From contig NZ_QCZK02000027.1 of the NCBI RefSeq assembly GCF_003347595.2, positions 1 through 61,406 on the forward strand: 61,406 nucleotides of DNA, written 5' to 3'. The stretch is from Botryobacter ruber. GTDB taxonomy: Bacteria > Bacteroidota > Bacteroidia > Cytophagales > Hymenobacteraceae. The notes beneath the pieces are model-generated. The model was not told the DNA's origin. It saw nothing but the letters and a program-made list of their open reading frames with translations, and made no database searches. Both the position numbers and the translations under genes were made by a program. Every line of letters begins with the position of its first letter. The first letter of the stretch is position 1. This document shows, in pieces, positions 5,057 to 14,600 of this stretch.

Positions 5057-7366
5057 ATGAAGTTAAACCAAGAAATGAAGCGCCTCTCCTGGCAGGCAGG
5101 AGTACTGACTTTTTCCCTCCTGATCATCACCTGCACCACGCAGAAAAGCACTCCCCCGCCGGAACAAGCGGACACAAAAGCAGCCTTTAATCCCACGCCA
5201 AGCCCCGCCTTTCTGTCGCCTGAAGAAAGCCTGAAAACATTCCAACTGCCCAAGGGCTATCGCCTGGAACTGGTGGCGAGTGAGCCGATGGTAGAGGAGC
5301 CAGTGGCCATCGCTTGGGACGGCAATGGCCGGATGTATGTGGCCGAAATGCTTACTTACATGCAGGATGCCAACGCTTCGGGCGAGCAGGAACCTCGCAG
5401 CCGGATTTCGCTTCTCGAAGACACCAACAACGACGGCAAAATGGACAAAAGCACCGTGTTCATCGACAACCTGCTGCTGCCCCGCATGATCCAGTGCGTA
5501 GGGGACGAGCTGCTGGTAAACGAAACTAACACGATCAACATCTGGAGCTACCGCGACACCAACAACGACGGCAAAGCCGACCAAAAGAAGCTCGTTTACG
5601 AAAATGCTGGTTATAGGGCAAACGGGGCCAACATGGAGCACCAGCGGAGCGGGCTGGACTGGAACCTGGACAACTGGATGTACATGACATATGAGACAAT
5701 CCGCCTCCGGTACACCCAGGGCACCATGCGGGCCGACACCATCGTGAGCGGCTCCGGGGGCCAGTGGGGGCTCACCCACGACAACTACGGCCGCCTGTTC
5801 TACTCCAGGGCAGGGGCCGAGATACCCGCACAGGGCTTCCAGCTAAACCCTGTGTATGGTTCCCTCGATTTCCAGGATCAGTACAGCAAGGAATTTATGG
5901 CCGTATGGCCTATTATTGCCACCCCCGACGTACAAGGCGGCCGGTATCGGTTGCGGCCCGACAAGACCCTGAACCACTTTACGGGTGCCTGCGGCCAGTC
6001 TATCTACCGGGGCGATCGCCTGCCTGCCGACCTGGCGGGAGATTACCTGGTGTGTGAGCCGGTGGCCAGGGCTATCCGACGGGCTAAGGTTCTGAACGTA
6101 AACGGGAAGCGGGTGCTGGAAAATGCTTACCAGCAACAGGAGTTTATTGCCTCCTCCGACATGAACTTCCGCCCTGTTAACACTGCCACCGGTCCCGATG
6201 GCAATCTCTATGTGGTGGATATGCACCGGGGCATTATCCAACAGGGCAACTGGACCAGGCCAGGCAGTTTTCTGCGCCAGCAAATCGATAGCCTGGGGCT
6301 GGACAAGAACGTTGGCCGGGGCCGTATTTACCGGCTGGTGCACGAGGGCCACAAGCCAGGCCCAAAACCTGCCATGCTGCGCGAGAAGGGCACTCAACTG
6401 GTGCGTCACCTGGATCACCCCAATGGCTGGTGGCGGGATAACGCGCAAAAGGAACTGGTAGCCAGCGGGGATCAAACGGTGGTACCTGCCCTGAAAGCAA
6501 TTGTAGCCGGGCAGCGTGCCTCACTGGCGAAGGATCCCAGCCACCTGGCCCGAATCCATGCTCTTTGGACCCTCGACGGGCTAGAAGCCATAGAGAAGGA
6601 GGTACTCCTCCGAGCCATGCAGGATGAGCACCCGCAGGTACGCCGTGCTGCCATCTGGATAAGTGAGTCCTTTCTGAAAAAAGGGGATTTGCAGCTGATA
6701 GAGGCGGTGAGCCAGTTGAAAGATGATGCCGATCCGGATGTGCGGGTGCAGGTGCTGTTGTCGCTGTATGGCAATAAAGCGGAGCAGGCGAAAGCGCTGG
6801 TGAAAAGGCTGGTAGAGGAGAATGCCACAAACGAAATGATAGGCGCTACCAAGACTGCTCTCGATAAAAACGAAGACGTGCGCACCTTCGGTAGCCGGCT
6901 GGGCCGGTTGGCCGCCACTGACCGTAATTCCATTCTAAACGGAGCCGTTACCTTTAAGTCGCTATGCGCCAGCTGCCACGGCGGAGACGGCAAAGGAATC
7001 GCGATTGGGGGGGCTTCTATGTCTGCTCCTCCCCTGGTAGGATCAAGACGGCTGACTTACCCGGAGACGAAAACAACGATCCGCATCCTGCTGCACGGAT
7101 TGGCAGGACCGATAGATGGCAAAACATATTTGGGTGTAATGCCACCCATGGAGGCCAACAGCGATGAGTGGATTGCCAATGTCGCCAGCTACCTGCGTTA
7201 TGAGTTTGGCAACAGGCTTCCCCAGGGAGCATCGCCTACCGTTAAGGCAGCTGAGGTCAGACAATTGCGGGAGACCCACGCCGGCCGTAAAAAAACCTGG
7301 ACGCTGGAAGAACTGCAGCTGGTAAGCGCCGCTGAGAAAGCAGCTGAAGGTACTACAGGTCGGTAG
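5057..7366 (+). CDS. Secreted PVC-type membrane-bound dehydrogenase-like lipoprotein with HEAT-like repeats and a C-terminal cytochrome c domain
   Basis: The 769-aa protein begins with a lipoprotein signal peptide with a probable lipobox LIITC (Cys26). Residues of about 60-440 form a beta-propeller of the sorbosone/glucose-dehydrogenase-like type (TIGR02604-like). Two calcium-binding-like loops, DTNNDGKMDKS and DTNNDGKADQK, lie near residues 122 and 171. HEAT-like helices follow (about 460-625), then a c-type cytochrome domain with CASCH near residue 637 and MPPM near 695. It probably oxidises a sugar or polyol outside the cytoplasm and passes electrons to haem c; this is a family inference. 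It sits between attC sites E and F, whose boxes match as cassette ends. At 2.3 kb it is far larger than usual cassette genes and richer in G+C than the neighbouring cassettes. Confidence 0.85.
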   Translation: MKLNQEMKRLSWQAGVLTFSLLIITCTTQKSTPPPEQADTKAAFNPTPSPAFLSPEESLKTFQLPKGYRLELVASEPMVEEPVAIAWDGNGRMYVAEMLTYMQDANASGEQEPRSRISLLEDTNNDGKMDKSTVFIDNLLLPRMIQCVGDELLVNETNTINIWSYRDTNNDGKADQKKLVYENAGYRANGANMEHQRSGLDWNLDNWMYMTYETIRLRYTQGTMRADTIVSGSGGQWGLTHDNYGRLFYSRAGAEIPAQGFQLNPVYGSLDFQDQYSKEFMAVWPIIATPDVQGGRYRLRPDKTLNHFTGACGQSIYRGDRLPADLAGDYLVCEPVARAIRRAKVLNVNGKRVLENAYQQQEFIASSDMNFRPVNTATGPDGNLYVVDMHRGIIQQGNWTRPGSFLRQQIDSLGLDKNVGRGRIYRLVHEGHKPGPKPAMLREKGTQLVRHLDHPNGWWRDNAQKELVASGDQTVVPALKAIVAGQRASLAKDPSHLARIHALWTLDGLEAIEKEVLLRAMQDEHPQVRRAAIWISESFLKKGDLQLIEAVSQLKDDADPDVRVQVLLSLYGNKAEQAKALVKRLVEENATNEMIGATKTALDKNEDVRTFGSRLGRLAATDRNSILNGAVTFKSLCASCHGGDGKGIAIGGASMSAPPLVGSRRLTYPETKTTIRILLHGLAGPIDGKTYLGVMPPMEANSDEWIANVASYLRYEFGNRLPQGASPTVKAAEVRQLRETHAGRKKTWTLEELQLVSAAEKAAEGTTGR

Positions 7367-7793
7367 AACCAGTGCGAAGGAGGAGGTCCTTTCTATTAAT
7401 AGTCACAAAAGAAGAGACTGAAATGCACTATATCCTAAAATTAGAAAATAGTGTTATTGCGAATGGTTCGTAACAGGGAAAAACTTTCTCAACGAATATA
7501 AGCAGCAATTATAAATAAATTTTTCAGATAAATGCTCTTTACAGTTTTTGCTTCTGTCTCTGTAATTCATAATTGAGCAGAAGCAAAAACTTATTTATCT
7601 TCTGGACTAAGCTTAATTTAAATTTCCGAGAATCTAGCAGAATCTGCTTTGCACCATTCACAACAGACTTAGCTCAAGACTTTAGTGGTAGTTGCATAAT
7701 TAAAAGAAAAATGTGCACGGAAGTTGGGAGCTCAGCAGCAGGAGCTTGGAGCAATGGAAAAAAAGGAGGTAACTTGAGCAAGAGAAAATCAAA
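7367..7793. other. 427 bp of non-coding DNA between the dehydrogenase-like gene and attC site F
   Basis: The stretch is A+T-rich and holds the nested hairpin at 7526-7600 but no gene. A forward reading frame 7573-7926 runs straight through the attC site and into the next gene in another frame and is regarded as chance. Confidence 0.5.
7526..7600. repeat. Nested perfect inverted repeat
   Basis: AGATAAAT (7526-7533) mirrors ATTTATCT (7593-7600). Inside it AGTTTTTGCTTCTG (7543-7556) mirrors CAGAAGCAAAAACT (7578-7591) without mismatch. The 21-nt loop is A+T-rich. There is no terminal T-run typical of an intrinsic terminator, so it may be a folded RNA end or a small palindromic element. Confidence 0.7.
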
Positions 7794-7857
7794 CCCTAAC
7801 CCAGCACTACATAAACTCTCGCTCCGCTTCGAGCACATGCAGTACAAACCGTTGCCA
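7794..7857 (+). other. attC recombination site F
   Basis: The 64-bp site runs from R'' CCCTAAC (7794-7800) to R' GTTGCCA (7851-7857). GCACTAC pairs with GCAGTAC, and the centre is CTCTCGCTCCGCTTCGAG. R'' complements the R' of site E over 10 bases (AAACCCTAAC/GTTAGGGTTT), although the two lie 3.7 kb apart. Predicted crossover is after base 7851. Confidence 0.87.
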
Positions 7858-7867
7858 CAACACAAAA

Positions 7868-9214
7868 ATGACCCTAAAAAACCACAAGGCTATCCTGATT
7901 TCCATGAGTGGCGTGCGCGTGCATAACACGAGGCTTATGGAGCTTGGACTGACGTTGCCTGGATTTGTGGAACGTAGCAATGTTATCGCAAGTCTGCCAA
8001 GTTTAGGATTACTTTCGATAGCGGCCTATACGCCTGCTAATTGGGAAATTGAGTACCTGGAGCTCGACCAGTTGCATGACGAGGAAATAAACCAGCTCAT
8101 AGACCGGCAGCCCGACCTGGTTGCCTTCTCAGCCCTGACAGCAAGAATTAACGAAACCTACCTTCTATCGGCAAAATTCAGAAAGGCAGGAATTACCGTC
8201 GTTATCGGTGGACTGCATGCCTCCGCACTGCCTGAAGAAGCGATGTTACATGCCGACAGCGTGATACAGGGCGAAGGGGAGCTAATCTGGCCCGTGCTGC
8301 TACAGGACTTTGAAAACCGGAATTTAAAGCCGCTCTACAGTTCCCTGAAGGACAAAGCCTATGTGTGTAACCTGAATGAATACAAGACACCCCGGTACGA
8401 CCTGCTTGATATTGCCCGCTATAACCGGCTGACCCTCCAGACAACAAGGGGCTGTCCGCTGAATTGCAGCTTTTGCGCAGCATCACGCACAATCAGTTCC
8501 TACAAGAAAAAGCCCATCCGGCAAATAGAAAAAGAACTTGATACACTGCATGAGATCTGGCCCAGGCCTTTTATTGAACTGGCAGACGATAACACCTTCG
8601 TTGACAAAAAATGGTCGAAAGACCTGCTGCGGCTTTTCAGGAAGTACAAAATGAAATGGTTTACCGAAACAGACATTTCCATTGCCTATGACGATGAACT
8701 GCTTCAGCTGCTAAAAGAATCGAATTGCGCGCAGGTGCTCATTGGCCTGGAAACAGCTACACAGGAGAGCCTGCACAAAATAGACAGAAACAACTGGAAG
8801 TACAGGCAGTTCGACAATTACTACAAAGCCATTGATAAAATTCAGTCCTACGGCATTTCGGTAAACGGCTGCTTCATTCTTGGCTTCGATACCGACACCA
8901 CTGCCACTTTTGAGCGGACGGAGCAGTTCATTAAAAACAGCAACTTATCGGAAGTACAGATTACCATTTTGACACCGTTTCCGGGCACAGGTTTATACAG
9001 GCAGCTAAAGCAGGAAGGCCGGCTGATTTCCGAAAACTACTGGGAAAAATGCACCCTGTTCGACGTAACCTACAGGCCAAAGAACATGACGATGGAGGAG
9101 ATGACGGAGGGATTTCAGAAGTTGATGCAGTCTATTTACAGCCCGGAAGAAGTTAAAAAGAGAAAACAAAAGTTCAGAGATTTAATCAAAAATAAGTATA
9201 CATTGCCCTTATGA
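7868..9214 (+). CDS. B12-binding-domain radical SAM protein
   Basis: The 448-aa protein has an N-terminal cobalamin-binding-like Rossmann domain (about residues 30-155), with the pattern VIGGLHASALPEEAM, AD and VIQGEGE typical of the B12-dependent radical SAM class. The radical SAM core follows with the 4Fe-4S motif CPLNCSFC at about residues 198-205, then FIELADDNTF, LIGLETA and GCFILGFDTD. Such enzymes carry out radical methylations or other modifications of lipids, antibiotics or cofactors; the substrate cannot be read from sequence. The ATG lies 10 bp after attC site F, without room for a separate promoter. The stop overlaps the start of the next gene (ATGA), indicating a two-gene unit. 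It may be a cassette gene or the first chromosomal gene right of the array. Confidence 0.85.
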   Translation: MTLKNHKAILISMSGVRVHNTRLMELGLTLPGFVERSNVIASLPSLGLLSIAAYTPANWEIEYLELDQLHDEEINQLIDRQPDLVAFSALTARINETYLLSAKFRKAGITVVIGGLHASALPEEAMLHADSVIQGEGELIWPVLLQDFENRNLKPLYSSLKDKAYVCNLNEYKTPRYDLLDIARYNRLTLQTTRGCPLNCSFCAASRTISSYKKKPIRQIEKELDTLHEIWPRPFIELADDNTFVDKKWSKDLLRLFRKYKMKWFTETDISIAYDDELLQLLKESNCAQVLIGLETATQESLHKIDRNNWKYRQFDNYYKAIDKIQSYGISVNGCFILGFDTDTTATFERTEQFIKNSNLSEVQITILTPFPGTGLYRQLKQEGRLISENYWEKCTLFDVTYRPKNMTMEEMTEGFQKLMQSIYSPEEVKKRKQKFRDLIKNKYTLPL

Positions 9215-9900
9215 AAATTGCCAGGGACATTGTCAGGCTACTGACTTTTAAGATGACACGCGACGAGTTGTTGCAGCTCAATTACCAGCATTTAATCGTT
9301 GGTATAATCGGCACCTGGCTGGTGGGCATGGGACGGTACTGGGATGATCCGGGAGCGCATTTGCTCCAGCACCTTGGCCTTGGCTCCGTCATCTATATTT
9401 TTGGAATGGCACTCTTTATCTGGCTGGTGATAAAACCTTTCTTTGTTGAGAAGTGGTCGTATTTTACCGTTCTGACTTTTGTAAGCCTGACCTCATTTCC
9501 GGCAGCTTTTTATGCAATACCTGTAGAGCGTTTTTTCTCCGTGGATGTTGCCGCCAGTATAAATGCCTGGTTTTTAGCTATTGTAGCAGCCTGGCGACTG
9601 GCCCTGCTTTATTCCTTCCTGCGTAAGTTTACCCGATTGGGGCACCGGTATATCCTGGTCGGAACACTTTTACCGATTTGCGTTATTATCGTAACCCTCA
9701 CGGCGCTGAACCTGGAAAGAGCTGTTTTCAATATTATGGGGGGGATCCGCGAAAATACAAGTAAGGATGCTGCCTATGGCGTACTTATCTTCCTGACATT
9801 TTTGTCTTCACTGGCTGCCATACCATTAGTGGTAGGCTATGCCGTTGGCGTTTATCATAGGTGGGAAATTGTAAAAAAGAAAAGATACACAAAGTCCTGA
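9211..9900 (+). CDS. Multi-pass membrane protein coupled to the radical SAM gene (Yip1-like?)
   Basis: The 229-aa protein has about six hydrophobic segments (near residues 27-41, 57-78, 82-103, 118-138, 147-168 and 190-216) with a basic C-terminus ending KKKRYTKS. No catalytic motif was recognised; the helix pattern faintly recalls Yip1-domain membrane proteins, but this is uncertain. The start codon overlaps the stop of the radical SAM gene by 4 bp, which implies translational coupling and a shared job, perhaps at the membrane on a lipid or a membrane-anchored substrate. A strong bidirectional terminator follows at 10082-10115. Confidence 0.7.
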   Translation: MKIARDIVRLLTFKMTRDELLQLNYQHLIVGIIGTWLVGMGRYWDDPGAHLLQHLGLGSVIYIFGMALFIWLVIKPFFVEKWSYFTVLTFVSLTSFPAAFYAIPVERFFSVDVAASINAWFLAIVAAWRLALLYSFLRKFTRLGHRYILVGTLLPICVIIVTLTALNLERAVFNIMGGIRENTSKDAAYGVLIFLTFLSSLAAIPLVVGYAVGVYHRWEIVKKKRYTKS

Positions 9901-9935
9901 CATGGTCCTCGTGCAGTTAATACTGTATTGGGGTG

Positions 9936-9967
9936 CAAAGGCTATGGTGGCAACTGCAGAAGATATT
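9936..9967 (+). repeat. Copy of the dispersed GGTGGCAGGTGCAG-type repeat (diverged)
   Basis: The segment AAAGGCTATGGTGGCAACTG followed by CAGAAGATATTT matches the dispersed intergenic repeat found at least ten times in the window, apart from AC in place of GG. The same bases GTGGCAAC (9947-9954) happen to be the reverse complement of the first 8 bases after attC site F, so they could alternatively be the R'' box of a decayed site ending a cassette. Confidence 0.5.
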
Positions 9968-10081
9968 TCCATAGTAGATTGGCCAGGGGAGAAGGGAGGA
10001 TGTAAACAACCGCAAACGCAGAGGCTACAGGGGCAAAACTCAGGAGCTTCTGGTAAGGAAAAGGTTAGAGATACAGGCAAT

Positions 10082-10115
10082 AAAAAGAGGCTGTCCGAAT
10101 GGGGCAGCCTCTTTT
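10082..10115. terminator. Bidirectional intrinsic terminator
   Basis: AAAAAGAGGCTGTCC and GGGCAGCCTCTTTTT form a stem with a short loop and T-runs on both strands. It separates the forward radical SAM/membrane pair from the convergent reverse-strand efflux operon. Confidence 0.85.
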
Positions 10116-10165
10116 TATTGCCTGATGTTGGTTAAAATATACAACTTACACTAAGCTTGTTGCAC

Positions 10166-11608
10166 CTATTTCCAGCCGCCACCTAATGCCTGGTAGATAT
10201 GGACCATGGCATTCAGTTGCTCCATTTTCGTTTCAATCAGGTCGAACCTTGACTCCAGGGCATCCCGCTGCGTCAGCAGAACCTCCATGTAATCGGCCCT
10301 TGCCGAGTTGAACAGTTCATTCGAAATGCTAATGGACTGGGTAAGTGCCTGTACCTGCTGCGCTTTCAGATCATAACTTTTTTCCAGGTTATCAAGCTTT
10401 GCCAGCTGGTTGGCAACTTCTATGTACGCTTTCAGAACAGTACGTTCGTAATTGTATACCGCCTGAATCTGTTTGGCATTGGCACTAAAATAAATGGCTT
10501 TTATGGCATTCCGGTTGATTAAGGGTGCCGTTATGTCGCCAGCCAGCGAATACAGCAACGATTCAGGTGTTTTGAGCAGGTAAGACGGATTAAATGCCTG
10601 AAACCCTATGCCTGCCGTAATAGCCAATGACGGGTAAAAATTCGCCCGCGCTACCTGCACATCCAGTTTGGCTGCCGCCAGGTCCAGTTCAGCCTGCCTG
10701 ATGTCCGGCCTGTTTTCCAGTAATTGGGCAGAAACTCCGGCATGAATGGGAGCTGGCGTTAAACTGCTGAAAGTCTCGGGATTCCGTTGGACATGCTGCG
10801 GGTACCTTCCCACCAGGAAGTTAATCCTGTTTTCGGTTTCTACTATTTGTTGCTGAATGTCGTACTGCAGGCTTTTGGTGCTGAGTACCTGTGCCTCGAA
10901 CCGGCGTACGGCCAGTTCGTTTACCCGGGTAGCCTGCTTCTGCACCTTCACTATTTCCAGGGCATCATTCTGGATGTCGATGTTCTGCTTCACAATAGCC
11001 AGCTGGTTGTCGAGCGCCAGTAGTTCGTAGTACGAGCCAGCGATTTCGGCAACCAGGTTTGTCACCATAAAATTCTTCCCTTCCACAGAAGACAGGTACC
11101 GGGCTACGGCCGCCTTTTTGGCATTGCGCAGCTTATGCCAAATATCCACTTCCCAGGTGGCAAAAGCGCCTGCAAGAAAATCCGGCAGCGGCTCCGGCAT
11201 TTCCCTGTCCTTGTCAATGTTGGTGGTGGCTTCCATAGCCCCGATGTTGGTGTATCGCGGCACTTTATCAAGACCGGCGGCTCCCTTCAGGCCGACAAAG
11301 GGTAAGTACTCACCTTTCCTGGCCCGCACTTCGTTTCTGGATATCTGGATTTCCTGTAGCGTGATGTTCAGTTCCTGGTTATTTTTCAGGGCTGTATCAA
11401 TCAGGGCCGCCAGGTTTGGGTCCGTGAAATAATCCTTCCACTGCACCTGGGCGGTATTGGTGGTATCCTGCGCGTTGCTAAAACCTGCAGGTAGGGCAGC
11501 GTTCACTGATTTTTCTGGTACTGCCGGAACCTTGCAGGCCGTAAAGCCAAAAGACATGCCGATAGCTCCCAAGCCAATATATATTATTCTTCTAAGCATT
11601 GTACTCAA
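10166..11608 (-). CDS. RND efflux outer-membrane lipoprotein (TolC/OprM, NodT family)
   Basis: The 480-aa protein starts with a lipoprotein signal peptide ending GFTAC (Cys25) and then shows two repeats of the outer-membrane factor fold: long alpha-helical coiled segments, with LLENRPDIRQAELDLAAAK (about residues 290-308) as the family hallmark, and VARANFYPSLAITAG after it. It forms the trimeric exit duct for the pump encoded directly upstream. Its start (ATG 11608; ATG 11599 is an alternative) overlaps the end of the pump gene by 17 bp. The product lies in the outer membrane. Substrates, probably drugs or other amphiphiles, are not visible from sequence. Confidence 0.92.
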   Translation of the reverse strand: MSTMLRRIIYIGLGAIGMSFGFTACKVPAVPEKSVNAALPAGFSNAQDTTNTAQVQWKDYFTDPNLAALIDTALKNNQELNITLQEIQISRNEVRARKGEYLPFVGLKGAAGLDKVPRYTNIGAMEATTNIDKDREMPEPLPDFLAGAFATWEVDIWHKLRNAKKAAVARYLSSVEGKNFMVTNLVAEIAGSYYELLALDNQLAIVKQNIDIQNDALEIVKVQKQATRVNELAVRRFEAQVLSTKSLQYDIQQQIVETENRINFLVGRYPQHVQRNPETFSSLTPAPIHAGVSAQLLENRPDIRQAELDLAAAKLDVQVARANFYPSLAITAGIGFQAFNPSYLLKTPESLLYSLAGDITAPLINRNAIKAIYFSANAKQIQAVYNYERTVLKAYIEVANQLAKLDNLEKSYDLKAQQVQALTQSISISNELFNSARADYMEVLLTQRDALESRFDLIETKMEQLNAMVHIYQALGGGWK

Positions 11609-14600
11609 CTTTTTCGGTTAAAAGTTTTACATCTTCATTGTCTCTGTTCCCCATTCCCTCGGATAAAGGACTTTCATGTTCATCGTTTATCAGGTGACGG
11701 CCATCAGCCAGGTGGGCAAAAATGTAATAGAGCCCGGGCACGATGATGACACCGAAAATGGTACCGAACAGCATACCGCCAAGAGACGCAGCACCAATAG
11801 TGCGGTTACCGATGGCGCCTGCCCCCGTAGCAATAATTAACGGTATCAGGCCGGCAATAAAGGCAAATGAGGTCATCAGGATAGGGCGGAAACGTACTTT
11901 GGCTCCTTCTATGGCGGCATCGAAAATGGAGGCTCCTTCCTGGCGTTTCTGCACGGCAAACTCCACGATCAGCACCGCGTTTTTGCCTAACAGACCCACC
12001 AGCATGATGAGGCCGATCTGGGCATAAATGTTGTTTTCGAGCCCCATCAGCTTAAGCAGCATAAACGAACCGAATACCCCCACCGGCAGCGAAAACACTA
12101 CCGCCATCGGAATAATAAAACTCTCGTACTGGGCCGCCAGCACCAGGTACACAAACAGTACCACGATAATGAACACGTACAGCGCCTCGTTCCCCCTGCT
12201 GGCTTCGTCGTAGGAGAGGCCTTCCCAGGCGATGTCGTAGCCTTGTGGCAAGGTCTCACGGGCAACTTCACGTACGGCCTCGATGGCTTCTGCAGTCGTG
12301 TATCCTTTGGCTGGAAGGCCTTGGATGGCTGCTGAATTGTACATGTTGAACCGGGTAACTTCGTTAGGTCCCTGCGTTTTCTTAAGTTTCATAAACGCCG
12401 AGTAAGGCACCATTTCGCCTTCTTCATTTTTGACGAACAGCTTCATCACATCGGAGGGCAGCCTTCTGAACTGGGGGTCGGATTGTACATACACCTTGAA
12501 GAACTGACCAAATTTAATGAACCCTTGCTCGTAGGTACTGCCAATTAAAATATTGAGGTTTTCCATGGCGGTCTCGATGGATACTCCTTTTTGCATGGCC
12601 AGTTTGTTGTCAATCTCTAACTCGAACTGCGGATAATTGGCGGCGAAAAAGGTAAACAAGCCGGTTAGTTCTTTTCGCTTTTTCAAATTATCCATGAATT
12701 CCTGGTTGATCTTATCAAACTCGTGGTAATCGGTGTCGGTCGTTTTATCGAGCAGGCGCATCGAGAAACCACCTGAAGAACCAAAGCCTGGGATAGCTGG
12801 TGGTTCGAAGAACTCGACAATAGCCCCCAGGCCCTGCGACTTCTCTTCCAGTTCTTCCATGATTTCTTTTACGGTATGGTCGCGGTCCGACCAGGGTTTC
12901 AGATTGATGAGGCAGGTACCGGCATTGGAACCCCGGCCTTCAGTCATGATTTCGTAACCTGCCAGCGATGACACGGATTCCACGCCTTCAATTTCTTCAC
13001 ATATTTTCTGAAGTTTCTGCGATACCTGGTTCGTTTTTTCGAGGGTAGAACCCGGAGGAGTCTGGATGATGGCGTAAATTGTGCCCTGGTCTTCGTTCGG
13101 AATAAAGCCTGCCGGCAGCACCTGGTTTTCGTAGAAAATACCTGCACCGAAGGCCAGCAATACCCCGAATGTAAGCCATCTTCTGCTGACGATGGATCTG
13201 AGCAAGCCAACATACTTTCCTGTCAGTTTATCAAACCCCCGGTTAAAGCTATCGAGCGATCTGGTGAGGATGTTTTTCTTCCGTTCCTGCCCATGATGGT
13301 TCTTCAGCAACATGGCGCAGAGTACCGGGGTGAGGGTAAGGGCTACCAAGGCCGAAATCACAATGGAGCTGGCCATGGTAATGGAGAACTGGCGGTAAAA
13401 AGTACCTACCGGTCCCGACATGAACGAGATAGGCAGGAACACCGAAACCATTACAGCCGTGATGGCGATAATCGCCCCACTGATTTCCCCGAGCACTTTC
13501 TGCACAGCCCTGTAAGGCGTTAGGTGCGGCTCTTCCTCCATTTTGGCATGTACGGCTTCCACTACCACAATGGCATCATCCACCACGATACCAATGGCCA
13601 GCACCAGTGCAAAGAGCGTTACCAGGTTGATGGAAAGCCCGAAGAGCTGGATGGCAAAAAATGCCCCCACCAACGATACCGGAACTGCCAGGATAGGTAT
13701 AAGGGTAGAACGCCAGTCGCCCAGGAAGATAAACACTACAATGGCAACGAGTATAAATGCATCGCGCAGCGTATGAATCACCTGCTCGATGGAGGCATCC
13801 AGGAATTGGGAAACGTCGTAGCTGATTTTATAATCCATGCCCGGCGGAAAGGTGGTTTTCATTTCTTCAAGCTTGGTTTTTACCTCTTCGATTACCTCGC
13901 TGGCATTACTGCCATAGTTCTGCTTTAGCACAATAGCTGCCGAAGGGTGACCGTCCAGGTTGGAATAAATATCAAAGAATTCGCTTCCCAGTTCTACAGT
14001 GGCGATATCCTTCAGGTGGATGCTTTCACCTTCTGCATTGGCCCGGATAATAATGCCTTCGTACTCTTCCGGTTTGTTGTACCTGCCTTTGTAGGTGAGC
14101 ACATATTCCAGCGACTGGGCGGCTATACCGGAACTCTGTCCCAACCTGCCCGGGCGGCCGATAATACTTTGCTCCCCTAAGGCCTTCATCACTTCTTCCA
14201 CAGAAATGTTGTAGGCCCGCATGCGGTCCGGGTTCAGCCAGATGCGCATGGCATATCTCCGGCTACCCAGAATTTGCGCCCGCGCTACCCCCTTGGTCCT
14301 CTGTATTTCCGGAATCATCTTGACGGTAGCGTAGTTGAACAGGAATTTTTCGTCCATGCGCTCATTCTTGGAGTACAGGTTGACGTACATGAGCATACTG
14401 GGCTGGATAGGTGTAATTACAACTCCTTCTCGCTGCACCAGCTCCGGCAGGAGCGGCATCACCTGGTCTACCCGCGTTTTCACCCGGACAACCGCATCGT
14501 TGGGGTCGGTGCCCGGTTCAAAAATAATGCGGAGCGTAGCCTCGCCGGCACTGGTGGCATCCGTAGCAATATAGCGCATGCCTTCCACGCCGTTGATAGC

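Larger units (their letters stand above)
48..7857 (+). mobile_element. Integron cassette array without an integrase in the window
   Basis: Six clear attC sites and two weaker ones alternate with short gene modules, nearly all in the forward direction. Cassettes inferred from the G/TT crossover points are 658-1457, 1458-1906, 1907-2709, 2710-3442, 3443-4102 and 4103-7851. In each, the R'' box at the end is complementary to the R' box at the start: 7/7 bases in five and 6/7 in one, while boxes differ between cassettes. Attaching each cassette's own R'' to its own start is the known outcome of IntI-type recombination at attC. The sites resemble each other in core and length, as in chromosomal (sedentary) integrons. 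The integrase gene would be expected beyond base 1. The right border may be 7857, or lie after the radical SAM pair. Confidence 0.85.

Noticed and set aside
5063..6830. Long reverse frames opposite the dehydrogenase-like gene
   Set aside because: Antisense shadows of a G+C-rich gene; the forward product has clear domains.
7573..7926. 117-aa forward frame across attC site F
   Set aside because: It includes the recombination site and overlaps the start of the radical SAM gene in another frame; composition is not protein-like.
9902..10135. 77-aa forward frame after the membrane protein gene
   Set aside because: It consists of a dispersed-repeat copy and runs through the terminator at 10082-10115.
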